64,000 bases of DNA from UBA4582 sp965657335 (GTDB taxonomy: Bacteria; Pseudomonadota; Gammaproteobacteria; Pseudomonadales; Azotimanducaceae). The notes below the pieces were generated by a model, which made no database searches, was not told where the DNA came from, and saw only the letters and a program-made list of their open reading frames with translations. The position numbers and the translations under genes were made by a program. Location: the NCBI GenBank assembly GCA_965657335.1, contig CBFHOH010000011.1, positions 65,635-129,634 of the forward strand, written 5' to 3'. Shown here one piece after another: positions 24,726-33,797 of the stretch. The first letter of the stretch is position 1. Each line of letters opens with the position of its first letter.

Positions 24726-25550
24726 TTGAGAATCGTTTCTTTTAACGTCAACAGCGTGAGAATTCGACTGCATCAGTTAGAGGCGGTCATCAAGGCCCAT
24801 CAACCAGACCTTATCGGGTTGCAGGAAACCAAAGTCACCGATGAAGAATTCCCGGTAGAGGCCATTAACGCGCTGGGTTACGACGTAATTTATTACGGTC
24901 AGAAAACCCACTACGGCGTTGCCCTGCTTTCTCGCGTGCCAGCAATTAAACCTGAAACAGGTTTTTCAAGTGACACAGCGACGACCCAACGCAGAATGGT
25001 GGCGGGCAAATTTAAGCTTGAAGACGGCCGTATGCTCAGCGTGCTTAATGGTTACTTTCCTCAAGGCGAAAACCAATCGCATCCGGAAAAGTATCCTAAT
25101 AAGCGCGAGTACTATCGTCATCTTTCCGCATGGTTAGAGGATAATCACGTGGCTGACGATCCTGTCATTGTCATGGGAGACGTTAACGTCGCGCCGCTTG
25201 ATATCGATATTGGCATTGGCGAGCCGAACCGTAAAAGATGGCTAAAAGATAAGAAATGCAGTTTCCTGCCGGAAGAACGTGAGTGGCTTCAACATGTAAT
25301 GAACTGGGGGTTGATAGATACTTTTCGCCAGATCCATCCGACTGCTGATGATAGATTCAGTTGGTTTGACTATCGCAGCAAAGGTTTCGAACGTGAACCC
25401 AGGCGGGGCCTCAGAATCGACTTGATCATGGCTTCCACGTCCATTTGTGAAAAATGCACAGATGCCGGCATCGACTACGACGTGCGTGCGATGGAAAAAC
25501 CATCCGACCATTGCCCTATTTGGGCTGAATTCGACCTGAGTCTAGCCTGA
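24726..25550 (+). CDS. xthA: Exodeoxyribonuclease III
   Basis: The 274-residue protein has every ExoIII landmark: RIVSFNVNSVRIRL at the start, GLQETKVTDEEFP (catalytic Glu near 34), NGYFPQGENQ, VMGDVNVAP (Asp near 147) and KPSDHCPIWAEF (Asp/His near 261). It cuts at abasic sites and removes 3' blocks in base excision repair. No ATG is near; TTG 24726 gives the family N-terminus (an adjacent TTG at 24723 is possible). It follows the zinc ribbon gene by four bases. Confidence 0.95.
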   Translation: MRIVSFNVNSVRIRLHQLEAVIKAHQPDLIGLQETKVTDEEFPVEAINALGYDVIYYGQKTHYGVALLSRVPAIKPETGFSSDTATTQRRMVAGKFKLEDGRMLSVLNGYFPQGENQSHPEKYPNKREYYRHLSAWLEDNHVADDPVIVMGDVNVAPLDIDIGIGEPNRKRWLKDKKCSFLPEEREWLQHVMNWGLIDTFRQIHPTADDRFSWFDYRSKGFEREPRRGLRIDLIMASTSICEKCTDAGIDYDVRAMEKPSDHCPIWAEFDLSLA

Positions 25551-25580
25551 TACTTACACCCTGCCCGCGCGCCGGTTCCG

Positions 25581-26189
25581 TCAAAGTGCCTGCTCAAAAA
25601 TGAGCGAAAAAGTTACAGGTACTGCCGGTGTGATCGTCGTGAGGTTTGCGATCATTCGAAGCGCCTCAACACCCGCAGCCAAGTCGAATTGACTCGCATA
25701 GACAATAACAGGTTTGCTTGTCACCACCTGATATCGCTGCGATGAGAGCCTCGTGACAACTACAGGCAAAGGCAAACCGGCTTCTGCCCCATGTAAGGTA
25801 ATCTCAGCAGGAAGGCTCATGTGAATCGACGCACCCTCCTCCATCTTGGCTATCTTTGTGACATCCAGCGTAGCGTTAATATCCAGTTGCGGGAACTTTT
25901 CAATATTGAATAGCATCGTCCCCATACGCTCGTTTCTGATAGGAATTTGGGTCTGAACGCTTGCCAGATCAATCTGAACAGAGGCCACACCTGCACTTGT
26001 CACGGTGCCGCTAAATCGTTCGAAAGTATGGGATTCAGCAATGGCACTATTTTTAACCGTGACGAAGGCAATATCAGATTCGCCCTCGAGCAGCTTCCAG
26101 TTTCCTAGCGCGCAAAGCGGCAAACTTGCGAGCGATGCGCTGAGGATAGAGAGCAAGGTGAGTCTTTGTACTTTGTAGATTATGTTCAT
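25581..26189 (-). CDS. YceI-family periplasmic protein
   Basis: The 202-residue protein begins with a signal peptide (about residues 8-29, LCALG) and then has the YceI lipocalin-like fold: DIAFVTVKNSAIAESHTFERFSG in place of the usual SxVxFxxxH pattern, VQIDLASVQT, RMGTMLFNIEKFPQLDI and AEITLHGAEAGLP. YceI proteins bind isoprenoid or fatty amide chains in the periplasm. Its ATG overlaps the stop of the VanZ-like gene (ATGA), and both follow pyrF. Confidence 0.85.
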   Translation of the reverse strand: MNIIYKVQRLTLLSILSASLASLPLCALGNWKLLEGESDIAFVTVKNSAIAESHTFERFSGTVTSAGVASVQIDLASVQTQIPIRNERMGTMLFNIEKFPQLDINATLDVTKIAKMEEGASIHMSLPAEITLHGAEAGLPLPVVVTRLSSQRYQVVTSKPVIVYASQFDLAAGVEALRMIANLTTITPAVPVTFSLIFEQAL

Positions 26190-26593
26190 TCAGTTTCGTC
26201 CTTCAGGGTGTTGTCTAGTGTCTTTCTCAAATTGCCTAGCCACGGGATTTTGCGCATTTGATGCCCAAGTATCACATAGATGCCAATACCGATGCAGTCT
26301 GCCAATAGGTCGGTGAGTTCAAAGAAACGATACCCAGTAAACCACTGCGCTATTTCGATTGTGAGGCCATAGGCAGCTAGCCCCAACCATTTAGCCCAAT
26401 CACCAGGCGCAGCGTAGTCCAGCAGGAATGCCAGCGTGATAAACGCCGCTAGGTGATTACTTTTGTCCCATGACCCTTCAAGTTCTGGTATTTCCAACGG
26501 CGTCAGCGCCAGGTAACTCACAGCGAGTAAGGTAATGAGGAAGCCAGTTCTAAAGCCGAGTATCCAGTGTTTGTTATTAATTCCGCGCAGCAT
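26186..26593 (-). CDS. VanZ-like membrane protein
   Basis: The 135-residue protein has four membrane segments and the VanZ pattern: ALTPLEIPELEGSWDKSNHLAAFITLAFLLDYA (about residues 27-59) and ALTIEIAQWFTGYRFFELTDLLADCIG (about 75-100), with the conserved E-x-x-Q and D-x-x-x-D residues. VanZ proteins are linked to glycopeptide resistance in some bacteria; here the role is unknown. The frame runs further up inside pyrF, but ATG 26593 starts at the conserved core and leaves a 17-base overlap with pyrF. Confidence 0.8.
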   Translation of the reverse strand: MLRGINNKHWILGFRTGFLITLLAVSYLALTPLEIPELEGSWDKSNHLAAFITLAFLLDYAAPGDWAKWLGLAAYGLTIEIAQWFTGYRFFELTDLLADCIGIGIYVILGHQMRKIPWLGNLRKTLDNTLKDETE

Positions 26594-27383
26594 TGATGCT
26601 ATCTCGCGTCTCCAGCGCATTCGCTCGGGCTGCTTGTGCAAAATCCGCGTTTTCCGACGCGTAAATAACGCCTCTAGAGGAACTGATGATGACGTTTTGT
26701 CCCTTTGCTGCATTCATTAGCGCGTTGATATCTCCCCCTTGGGCACCAACCCCGGGCACGAGAAAAGGCATATCACCGGTAATCTGCCGGACTTTAGCCA
26801 ATTCTTCAGGTTGCGTTGCACCGACAACGAGCCCGACATTGCCATGTTCATTCCACTGCTCGCTAGCAAGGTGAGCAACATGCTCATAGACATGGCGGCC
26901 GCCTTCGAGCATAAGATTCTGCAGATCCCCGCCTCCCGGGTTTGAGGTACGACAAAGTACAAATATACCTTTGTCACGGTAGCTAAGGTAAGGCGCGAGC
27001 GTATCGCTGCCCATATAGGGGTTGACCGTAATCGCGTCGGCACCATAACGCTCGAATAGCTCAATCGCATATTGCTCAGCGGTATTGCCAATGTCGCCTC
27101 GCTTAGCATCCAGCAAAACTGGAATGCCTTTGTCCTGCGCATATTGAATCGTTTCAATCAAAGCTTCTTCTTCTGCCTGACTGCTGTAATAGGCAATTTG
27201 GGGTTTATAACAACAAACGAGATCGTGAGTGGCGTCAATAATCGCCTTGTTAAAACCCACGATGCCATCGGTTGCGTCTTTCAAGTGGAGCGGTAGCTTT
27301 GCTCTATCGGTATCGAGACCAATACAAAGCATAGAATGTTGCTGTGTCTCCAGCGTTCGGACACATTCGAAGAAACTGGCCAA
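26577..27383 (-). CDS. pyrF: Orotidine 5'-phosphate decarboxylase (type 2)
   Basis: The 268-residue TIM-barrel enzyme makes UMP from OMP. The catalytic DAKRGDIGNTAEQYA (about residues 92-106, Lys in the D-K-D network) is of the longer type 2 form, and LCIGLDTDRAKLP plus VNPYMGSDTLAPY agree. The GVGAQGGD phosphate loop lies near residue 215. The start is TTG at 27383, with AGGAG nine bases upstream. It heads an operon with the VanZ-like and YceI genes, an unusual combination without obvious functional logic. Confidence 0.93.
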   Translation of the reverse strand: MASFFECVRTLETQQHSMLCIGLDTDRAKLPLHLKDATDGIVGFNKAIIDATHDLVCCYKPQIAYYSSQAEEEALIETIQYAQDKGIPVLLDAKRGDIGNTAEQYAIELFERYGADAITVNPYMGSDTLAPYLSYRDKGIFVLCRTSNPGGGDLQNLMLEGGRHVYEHVAHLASEQWNEHGNVGLVVGATQPEELAKVRQITGDMPFLVPGVGAQGGDINALMNAAKGQNVIISSSRGVIYASENADFAQAARANALETRDSINAARN

Positions 27384-27560
27384 CTAATAATACTCCTATT
27401 TTTTGTCACATCACTTACGGGGTTGCTGCCGCAAAATGACACTTTGGTCCAATATTGCGAAATTTTGTCACTGCATTGTAGCCCAAGGTGATCGGGGTAG
27501 CACAATGGAATGGGACGCTAAGCGGCTAGTTAACGGTGTTTCTGCTTGAAACAAAAAAGT

Positions 27561-27576
27561 TGGCATGTTTTTAGCT
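27561..27576 (+). promoter_or_regulatory. Sigma-54 (-24/-12) promoter candidate upstream of PilZ gene
   Basis: TGGCATGTTTTTAGCT fits TGGCACGNNNNTTGCW with both invariant doublets, GG (-24) and GC (-12), at the exact 12-base step. The predicted start is near 27587, 54 bases before the ATG at 27641. RpoN control is common for PilZ and flagellar or pilus genes. Confidence 0.55.
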
Positions 27577-27640
27577 AACTATATACGCAAGACAGATACA
27601 CATGACATCACAATCGATAGCGTTAAACCGGAGACACCCT

Positions 27641-28066
27641 ATGAACAATTCCGTTTTAGTATCAAAAGTCATTGATATTGAGCAAGCAAGACGCCGTCAC
27701 TTGGCACAAGGAGCCGCGATGAATGATGCTGGAAGTGAAATGAGAGAAGAAACCCGCCATGCGAGCTTCGACCGGCTGTTCGTTCAAGTGGTCGAATGTG
27801 AAAACCGGGACCTCGTCGGCATGACCGTCAGCTGCGACTCAGTCGATATTTCCGCAGGCGGTTTGAGAGTCGCCACCAGTACACATATCCCCAAGGGTAG
27901 TCAGGTCGATTTGTGGATTGACGTCAATGCTGGCCCCGGCAAGTTTTTCTTAACCAGTGACGTTCGCTGGAGCACATCGACAAATAGCGGTGGCTATCAG
28001 TTTGGCGCTGAGTTAAGAGACGGGGCTGCGACTGATATCAGTGAGTGGAGGGCACTCCAAAACTGA
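27641..28066 (+). CDS. PilZ domain protein (c-di-GMP receptor)
   Basis: The 141-residue protein has the two c-di-GMP-binding signatures of PilZ: an RxxxR (REETR, about residues 37-41) and SxDxSxGG as SVDISAGGLRV (about 68-78), followed by the beta barrel with WIDVNAGPGKFFLTSDVRW. It should bind cyclic di-GMP and control motility or surface attachment; the partner is unknown. ATG 27641 is chosen because GGAG lies seven bases upstream; an ATG at 27602 in the same frame is the alternative. A sigma-54-type promoter lies upstream. Confidence 0.87.
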   Translation: MNNSVLVSKVIDIEQARRRHLAQGAAMNDAGSEMREETRHASFDRLFVQVVECENRDLVGMTVSCDSVDISAGGLRVATSTHIPKGSQVDLWIDVNAGPGKFFLTSDVRWSTSTNSGGYQFGAELRDGAATDISEWRALQN

Positions 28067-28089
28067 GCGACCCACCCTAAACGCTTCAG

Positions 28090-29472
28090 TTAAGTTTTGT
28101 TGATCCGGGGGCCATCGCGGGTATCCTCTACTTCGTAGCCCTCGGACAGCAATTTATCTCTTATTTCATCCGCTAGCGCCCACTCTTTTCGGGCTCTCGC
28201 CTCGCCTCGATCATGAGCCAGTTGCACAATGTGCGCAGGTATCTCGACGGATGCCGGTTGCCACGCGGCGATGCCGAGTCCGAACACGCGATCGAAAGCA
28301 AGTAATGTCGCCTTTTTACAGCCATCCTCGAGGTCTGATCTCACCAAGTCCCATGTCAATGCCAGCGCCCTTGGTAAATTGAGATCATCATTGACAAAGC
28401 CCAAAAACCTGCCGTAAAAATCATCATCGAGCTCAGTCGGTTCGCCCCAACCGTAGGCAGTCTGGTAAAGACGTCCTAGCGCGACATTGTTAGCTTCAAG
28501 ACTTTCCCAAGAAAACGACATCTGAGTTCGATAGTGCGCACTCAGACAAAAATAACGATAACTCATCGCGGAGAAGCCTTTTTCAAGGAGCGTTGCTAAC
28601 CGAAGGAAATCGCCGGTTGATTTAGACATCTTCGCGTCGTTAAGCTGCAGAAAATACCCATGCATCCAGAAGTTGGCGAGTCGCGTGCCTCTGCTCGCCT
28701 CTGTTTGAGCGATTTCATTGGCGTGATGTATCGGGATGTGATCTTCTCCACCACAATGAATATCAAAGTAATCACCTAGATACTTGGCAGCCATCGCTGA
28801 ACATTCAATATGCCAGCCGGGAAATCCTGTGCCCCAAGGGCTTGACCATTCCATTTCCCGCTGCTCGTCCTTGGGCGAGAATTTCCAAAGTGCAAAATCG
28901 GTGACAAAGTGTCGCTCTGAATCGACCCTAGCCCCCTCTTGCAGTCCATCTATGTTTAATCGCGCCAGATAGCCGTAGCTATCGAGCTTTCTTGAATCAA
29001 AATAGATGCCATCGGAAGTGCGGTAAGTGAACCCCTTGTTTTCAAGATCTTGAATGAAATCTATTTGCTCGCTGATGTGATCTGTTGCCTTACACCAGAT
29101 ACTGGGTTCTGCAATATTCAGTGCAGTAAGGTCCGACTTAAACGCCTCAGTGTAACGCTCAGCAAGCTCCCAAGCGGTTAAGCCTGTTCGGCGCGCGCTT
29201 AGCGTCATTTTGTCTTCGCCCGTATCGGCATCCGAGGTCAGATGCCCGACATCCGTAATGTTCATAACCAGATTTACATCGTAGCCATTCAATGCGAGCG
29301 TGCGCCTCAGTAAATCCTCGAACACGTAGGTACGCAAATTGCCAATGTGAGCAAAATTGTAAACCGTGGGCCCGCAACAGTAGATGCCAGCCTTTCCAGG
29401 TACTAGAGGTTCGAAGGGTCTTATCCTTCTCTCGTATGTGTCGAATAACTGCAGTGGTTGTTGTTCAGGCAT
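28090..29472 (-). CDS. cysS: Cysteinyl-tRNA synthetase
   Basis: The 460-residue class I synthetase has zinc-binding CCGPTVY (C near 32), the HIGH-equivalent AHIGN (about 41-45), AECSAMAA-type ECSAMAAKYLGDYFDIHCGGEDHIPIHH region with the further zinc ligands, and KMSKS (about residues 268-272). It charges tRNA-Cys with cysteine, and the window also encodes tRNA-Cys(GCA). Length is normal. It is convergent with the PilZ gene, 23 bases apart. Confidence 0.97.
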   Translation of the reverse strand: MPEQQPLQLFDTYERRIRPFEPLVPGKAGIYCCGPTVYNFAHIGNLRTYVFEDLLRRTLALNGYDVNLVMNITDVGHLTSDADTGEDKMTLSARRTGLTAWELAERYTEAFKSDLTALNIAEPSIWCKATDHISEQIDFIQDLENKGFTYRTSDGIYFDSRKLDSYGYLARLNIDGLQEGARVDSERHFVTDFALWKFSPKDEQREMEWSSPWGTGFPGWHIECSAMAAKYLGDYFDIHCGGEDHIPIHHANEIAQTEASRGTRLANFWMHGYFLQLNDAKMSKSTGDFLRLATLLEKGFSAMSYRYFCLSAHYRTQMSFSWESLEANNVALGRLYQTAYGWGEPTELDDDFYGRFLGFVNDDLNLPRALALTWDLVRSDLEDGCKKATLLAFDRVFGLGIAAWQPASVEIPAHIVQLAHDRGEARARKEWALADEIRDKLLSEGYEVEDTRDGPRINKT

Positions 29473-29537
29473 GGGACGGTCGTATCAGGTATTGAAGCTG
29501 CGCATATTAATGGAAATCACGGTATTAACAAGCTACA

Positions 29538-30149
29538 TCAGGCGTAACGTTCAGCCATGACGCGTTCCACAGTGTCAACGATCACCTGTGTCTGTTGATC
29601 GAGTTCGACGTTGACGGGATCTCCCACTTTCATCAGAGAAAAGTTTGTTCGTTGCAGGGTCTCCGGTATCAAATTGACAGCAAAGTCCTGGTCGTTAACT
29701 TCAGCAATCGTCAAGCTCGCGCCGTTTAAAGCCAGAAAACCCTTATTGAAAACATATTTCATCCAACTAGCATTGCCTGTAAGCGTAATTTTTCGATTGT
29801 TTTCTGAATCCTCAATGTTCGCCACTGTTGCAACATCAATCACGTGGCCAGACAGTATATGTCCGCCGACCTCAGCCCCGGCATGCGCGGAACGTTCGAT
29901 ATTCACCAGGCTGCCTGCCTCTAGCTCGCTGGTATTGCTAATTTCAAGCGTCGCGGCGATAGCGTCAAAATAGACTTCATCTTCGATCATATGAGTTACG
30001 GTGAAACACGTACCGTTGACGGCAACGCTAGCACCTGTCTCCAAGCCTTCCCTCAGCGCCTCGGGAAACCTTATTCCAAAGGTCGTTAAACCTGTTTTTC
30101 TTTCCAGACTTGTAATAGGTAGCAGTGCTTGGACGATGCCCGTGTACAT
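29538..30149 (-). CDS. Riboflavin synthase, alpha subunit
   Basis: The 203-residue protein consists of two lumazine-binding repeats: MYTGIVQALLPITSLER ... SVAVNGTCFTVTH (first) and GGHILSGHVIDVATV ... FLALNGASLTIAEV (second). It disproportionates two 6,7-dimethyl-8-ribityllumazine molecules to riboflavin. The family N-terminus is M-Y/F-TGIV, so ATG 30149 is chosen, although the frame runs ten codons further up. No FMN riboswitch pattern is visible upstream. Usual symbols are ribC or ribE depending on species. Confidence 0.94.
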   Translation of the reverse strand: MYTGIVQALLPITSLERKTGLTTFGIRFPEALREGLETGASVAVNGTCFTVTHMIEDEVYFDAIAATLEISNTSELEAGSLVNIERSAHAGAEVGGHILSGHVIDVATVANIEDSENNRKITLTGNASWMKYVFNKGFLALNGASLTIAEVNDQDFAVNLIPETLQRTNFSLMKVGDPVNVELDQQTQVIVDTVERVMAERYA

Positions 30150-30238
30150 TTGTTTACCTCTAAACTTGATGAATGCCAAAGGACCGTATGATCTTACCTG
30201 AGCATGTCTGGTGTCAATCGCTGTTGTGTATTATACAG

Positions 30239-30253
30239 CACATTAATAATGTG
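30239..30253. promoter_or_regulatory. Palindrome CACATTA-A-TAATGTG
   Basis: A perfect 7-1-7 inverted repeat lies between the divergent riboflavin synthase and HAD phosphatase genes. GCTGT-N10-ACAGC (30219-30238) overlaps its left side. It is a candidate operator; no known regulator is recognised. Confidence 0.4.
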
Positions 30254-30409
30254 AGTTATTCCGTTGATTTTTATCGTTTTATAATTATCAAAATCAGCTG
30301 TTTTACTGCATATCATCGAGCCTGTCACTCGGGTATTATTATGACCAATACGCGTAAATTCTTATCCACAGCGCAAGCTGTGTCTTAACCGAACCGGAGA
30401 CTTTCACCC

Positions 30410-31255
30410 TTGATACCAATCAAAATGCTCGCACTGGACCTTGATGGCACCCTGGCGGTAGATAATCACGAGGTTTTACCAGCGACCAGAGATGCATTAA
30501 AGCGTCTTCACGATGACAATGTTGAGGTTGTGATTGCCACTGGCAGAAGATATCGAACGACAAGATACGTCATCGAAAATCTTGGTTTTGAGGTCTTTGC
30601 TGTCTGTAATGGCGGTGCGCTGGTAAAAATGCCAGACACCTCGACCTTGCATGAATCCTCTTTTTCCAGTGATCAGATCATCAACTTGGCGGCAATCGCC
30701 CGTGATTTAAACATACCGTTGATGGCACAACGTGACGCGCACGACAGAGGCGGTGCCGATTTTGTTATCGACAATCATTCTGCTTGGCGTCACTCCTATC
30801 ATCAGTACTACGACGCGAACCAACAATGGGGAGTTACTGCTGATATTACAGCTCAGCCAGCGGAGTTTGTGGTGGCAGCGACCTTTGGCGAGGAGTCAAG
30901 CTTGCAAGCTTTGCGGGCGCGCATCGACGATCAGCACCCTGGGCAATACAACAGTATTATCGTGCCGCCGTTTAATACCGATGACTATTACATGGAGATA
31001 AGTCAAACGAGGATCTCAAAATGGCAGGGACTCCAGCATCTGATGACGCATTTTGACATGCCCGCCGAAGCTCTTTGTTGTGTGGGCGATGAGCTAAACG
31101 ATTTATCGATGCTAATGGCTGCAACCCATAGTGTCGCAATGGGAAATGGCAACAAAGCACTGCATCCGCATGTCACCTTTGTCTGCGGCAATCATGATGA
31201 AGACGGCATCCTCGAGGTTGTTGACTATATTCAGCAACATAACACGCGTTGCTAA
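30410..31255 (+). CDS. Cof-type HAD-IIB hydrolase (sugar or nucleotide phosphatase)
   Basis: The 281-residue protein has the four HAD motifs: LALDLDGTLA (nucleophile Asp near 10), VIATGRRYRT (Thr near 45), Lys near 205 (ISKWQGLQHL), and CCVGDELNDLSML (about 223-235). A IIB-type cap lies between about residues 85 and 190. Cof proteins dephosphorylate sugar phosphates, FMN, PLP or thiamine intermediates; the substrate is unknown. The start is TTG 30410, which gives the usual short N-terminus; an ATG at 30425 would cut into the first strand. It lies 21 bases before the threonine aldolase gene, probably in one operon. Confidence 0.87.
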   Translation: MIPIKMLALDLDGTLAVDNHEVLPATRDALKRLHDDNVEVVIATGRRYRTTRYVIENLGFEVFAVCNGGALVKMPDTSTLHESSFSSDQIINLAAIARDLNIPLMAQRDAHDRGGADFVIDNHSAWRHSYHQYYDANQQWGVTADITAQPAEFVVAATFGEESSLQALRARIDDQHPGQYNSIIVPPFNTDDYYMEISQTRISKWQGLQHLMTHFDMPAEALCCVGDELNDLSMLMAATHSVAMGNGNKALHPHVTFVCGNHDEDGILEVVDYIQQHNTRC

Positions 31256-31276
31256 CCCTAGGAGTAGAGACGACAG

Positions 31277-32278
31277 ATGATTGACCTCCGAAGTGACACA
31301 GTGACAAAACCAACACCGGAAATGTTAGACGCGATGATGGCGGCGGAAACAGGTGATGACGTTTACGGCGAAGATCCGACAGTCAACGCATTAGAATCCT
31401 ACGCGGCCGAACTTACCGGACACGAAGCCGCGCTGTTTGTCGCGACCGGCACGCAAGGTAATTTGTTGGCGCTACTCAGCCAGTGCGAGCGCGGTCAGGA
31501 ATATATCTCGGGTCAGGAAGCGCACAGTTATAAATATGAGGGCGGCGGGGCTGCCGTGTTAGGAGGCATCCAGCCACAACCCCTGCCCTTCAACGCCCGT
31601 GGTGAACTTGAGCAAGATCAAGTACTACGGACGATTAAGCCGGATGACTTTCATTTTGCCCGGACCCAACTCGTGTGCCTCGAGAACACGCAAGCGGGCA
31701 AAGTATTGTCGAGCGATTATCTTGCTCAGTTCGCTGCTTTTGTCAGATCCCAACAACTCAGGTTTCATTTAGATGGTGCCCGAGTATTTAATGCGGCGGT
31801 ACACCAGAACCTGCCGGTAAAGGCAATTACCGAGCTATTTGATTCGGTATCTATATGCCTCTCAAAGGGCCTTGGTTGTCCTGCTGGGTCGCTGTTGGTA
31901 TCGGATACGTCGACGATTAAAAAAGCACGTAGATACCGAAAAATGCTCGGCGGCGGTATGCGCCAGGTCGGTGTTCTTGCGGCAAGCGGCATGTTTGCAT
32001 TGGAACATCACGTCGAACGGCTAGAGATAGATCATCAAAATGCTTCAAATCTCGGAGAAGCCCTATCTCAGCTCGAACGTATTCGCCTTGTCGAACCCGT
32101 GCAAACCAACATGGTGATGCTGGACCTTAGTGGCGTCGATTTTCAACGTTTGCAGGCATTTCTGCTGAAGCGAGAAATTCATATCTCTGGTCCGAGACTT
32201 GTGACCCACCTGGACATCAGCGCTGACGACATCGAGCGCATTAGTGCAGCGTTTCGTCAGTTCGAGGAAGCAAGCTGA
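31277..32278 (+). CDS. ltaE: Low-specificity L-threonine aldolase
   Basis: The 333-residue PLP enzyme begins MIDLRSDTVTKPTPEMLDAM and has EDPTVNALE, FVATGTQGNLLAL, the PLP lysine in SICLSKGLGCPAG (Lys about residue 196) and FHLDGARVFNA. It splits L-threonine or allo-threonine to glycine and acetaldehyde. GGAG lies 14 bases upstream of the ATG. It follows the HAD phosphatase and is convergent with the acyltransferase. Confidence 0.93.
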   Translation: MIDLRSDTVTKPTPEMLDAMMAAETGDDVYGEDPTVNALESYAAELTGHEAALFVATGTQGNLLALLSQCERGQEYISGQEAHSYKYEGGGAAVLGGIQPQPLPFNARGELEQDQVLRTIKPDDFHFARTQLVCLENTQAGKVLSSDYLAQFAAFVRSQQLRFHLDGARVFNAAVHQNLPVKAITELFDSVSICLSKGLGCPAGSLLVSDTSTIKKARRYRKMLGGGMRQVGVLAASGMFALEHHVERLEIDHQNASNLGEALSQLERIRLVEPVQTNMVMLDLSGVDFQRLQAFLLKREIHISGPRLVTHLDISADDIERISAAFRQFEEAS

Positions 32279-32295
32279 AGGCGGCTACACGTAGG

Positions 32296-33006
32296 TTAGA
32301 CATCCTTTCCTGGTTTTATAAACGAACCTAGCCATCCCAACGTCGAGTTACCCGCCAGCTTTTCGCCGAAATACTGCGCTTCAAATTCTTCGTAGGGCTG
32401 ATCACTCGTAAATAGCGTCTTGCGACTCGTCAGATGCTCTGCCGATATCTCCTTAACGATTTTTGCAGGGTTGCCAGCCACAATTGTATTCGCCGGCACA
32501 TCTTTGGTGACGACAGAATATGCGCCGACAATACTATTTTCGCCGATGGTGACCCCTTTTGTGATCAAAGCGCTGTCTCCAATCCAAACATTGTCTTCAA
32601 GGACAATGGGTGCCGTGTTGCCTGGCGCGTATATTCGGTGGTGAATGTCATGCCAATCCGCATCGGACAGATAACAATTCATCGCCAGCAAGCAACTATC
32701 CCCGATGGTGATTGAATCTGCTGAAGATATGCGAACCCCCGGGTTTATGACGCCGTAGTCGCCGATACTGATCGCGCCGAGATTCTCGAATACAGCTAGC
32801 CTCACCGGTTTGTCTGCTAACGCCATGAAATGGACATGATCGCCAACCGTAATGCCGGCACCTGATATCTCAAGATGACGAGGATTGATCACACGAAGAT
32901 CAATGCCGGCGGCATCAAGGTGGGGCCGCACGTAGCGATTGACGTAAGTCGTGTTTACATAGGTTTGGAACTTTCTTAGCCAGTTGGGACGGTGATCGTT
33001 TCGCAA
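32296..33006 (-). CDS. Left-handed beta-helix acyltransferase
   Basis: The 236-residue protein consists of hexapeptide repeats (GVINPGVRISSADSITIGDSCLLAMNCYLSD onward, then VWIGDSALITKGVTIGENSIVGAYSVVTKDVPANTIVAGNPAKIV), a single LbH domain of about residues 40-195. AGNPAKIV near 190 is typical of O- and N-acetyltransferases of the maltose/LacA and WbbJ type, with His in DWHDIHH as probable catalytic base. The acceptor is unknown. The start appears to be TTG at 33006, with AGGAC upstream. Confidence 0.82.
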   Translation of the reverse strand: MRNDHRPNWLRKFQTYVNTTYVNRYVRPHLDAAGIDLRVINPRHLEISGAGITVGDHVHFMALADKPVRLAVFENLGAISIGDYGVINPGVRISSADSITIGDSCLLAMNCYLSDADWHDIHHRIYAPGNTAPIVLEDNVWIGDSALITKGVTIGENSIVGAYSVVTKDVPANTIVAGNPAKIVKEISAEHLTSRKTLFTSDQPYEEFEAQYFGEKLAGNSTLGWLGSFIKPGKDV

Positions 33007-33164
33007 TCGTTTTGTCCTGAAGTCAATTTAGATCGATTCTTTGCAAGCCTATCATGACAATTAAGGTTGATCGAAAACACTGTTTTCTTGCTCGATAATC
33101 GGTAGTCATCACTTCGATTCTGTGTAAGCATTAGCGCTCGAAAAATGAGGCGGTAAGAATCTCA

Positions 33165-33797
33165 ATGCCAAAGGGCAACATCATATTCCTGAACGGCACT
33201 TCAAGTGCCGGGAAAACTACGTTATCTCACAAGCTGCAAGAGCTCTTAGATGAACCTTACGTTCATATGGCGCTGGATCAGTTCAGGGATGGTTTACCAG
33301 ACAAATTTCGAGGGTTGAATTCGCCGCCGGGCACAACCGGGTCCCGCGGACTCAATGTCGTGCCAATTGTCGATGGAGATAGAGCTTATACATCGATTCA
33401 GTTTGGGGAAGATGGTAAAAAAATGTTGAGGGGTATGCGACGCGCTATCGCTGCCATGGTCGAATCCGGCAACAACGTCATTATCGATGACATTATTTTG
33501 TCCAATGAATTTCTGGATGACTATTTAGCGGTATTTTCTGATATCGACGTGACGTTCGTCGGCGTACAGTGCCCGCTGAGTGTCATTGAAAATCGAGAGT
33601 CGGCAAGACCTGGCAGGTTTCCTGGCACCGCAGAGGGGCATTTCGAAATTTGTCACTCTCACGGCGTGTATGACGTCGTTGTAGACACTTCGAGCGATGA
33701 ACCACTCCATTGCGCCAAACAGGTTGTCAGCTTTATCAAGCAGCAGCGCCCTGGCGCTTTTACTCAATTAGCACAAGAGCGCGCAATTCTTGACTAA
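33165..33797 (+). CDS. Chloramphenicol phosphotransferase-like kinase
   Basis: The 210-residue P-loop protein has GTSSAGKTTLS (about residues 8-18) and the CPT pattern: ALDQFRDGLPDKF, DGDRAYTSIQFGEDG, VIIDDIIL and GVQCPLSVIENRESARPGRFPGTAEGHF. CPT phosphorylates the 3-hydroxyl of chloramphenicol in Streptomyces; most bacterial homologues have not been tested and may act on other small molecules. The stop overlaps the start of the POT transporter gene by eight bases, so they are coupled. Confidence 0.85.
   Translation: MPKGNIIFLNGTSSAGKTTLSHKLQELLDEPYVHMALDQFRDGLPDKFRGLNSPPGTTGSRGLNVVPIVDGDRAYTSIQFGEDGKKMLRGMRRAIAAMVESGNNVIIDDIILSNEFLDDYLAVFSDIDVTFVGVQCPLSVIENRESARPGRFPGTAEGHFEICHSHGVYDVVVDTSSDEPLHCAKQVVSFIKQQRPGAFTQLAQERAILD

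Noticed and set aside
30362..30370. Perfect DnaA box TTATCCACA
   Set aside because: Only one copy, with no AT-rich unwinding region or replication genes, so not an origin. It overlaps a small hairpin CACAGC-GCAA-GCTGTG.
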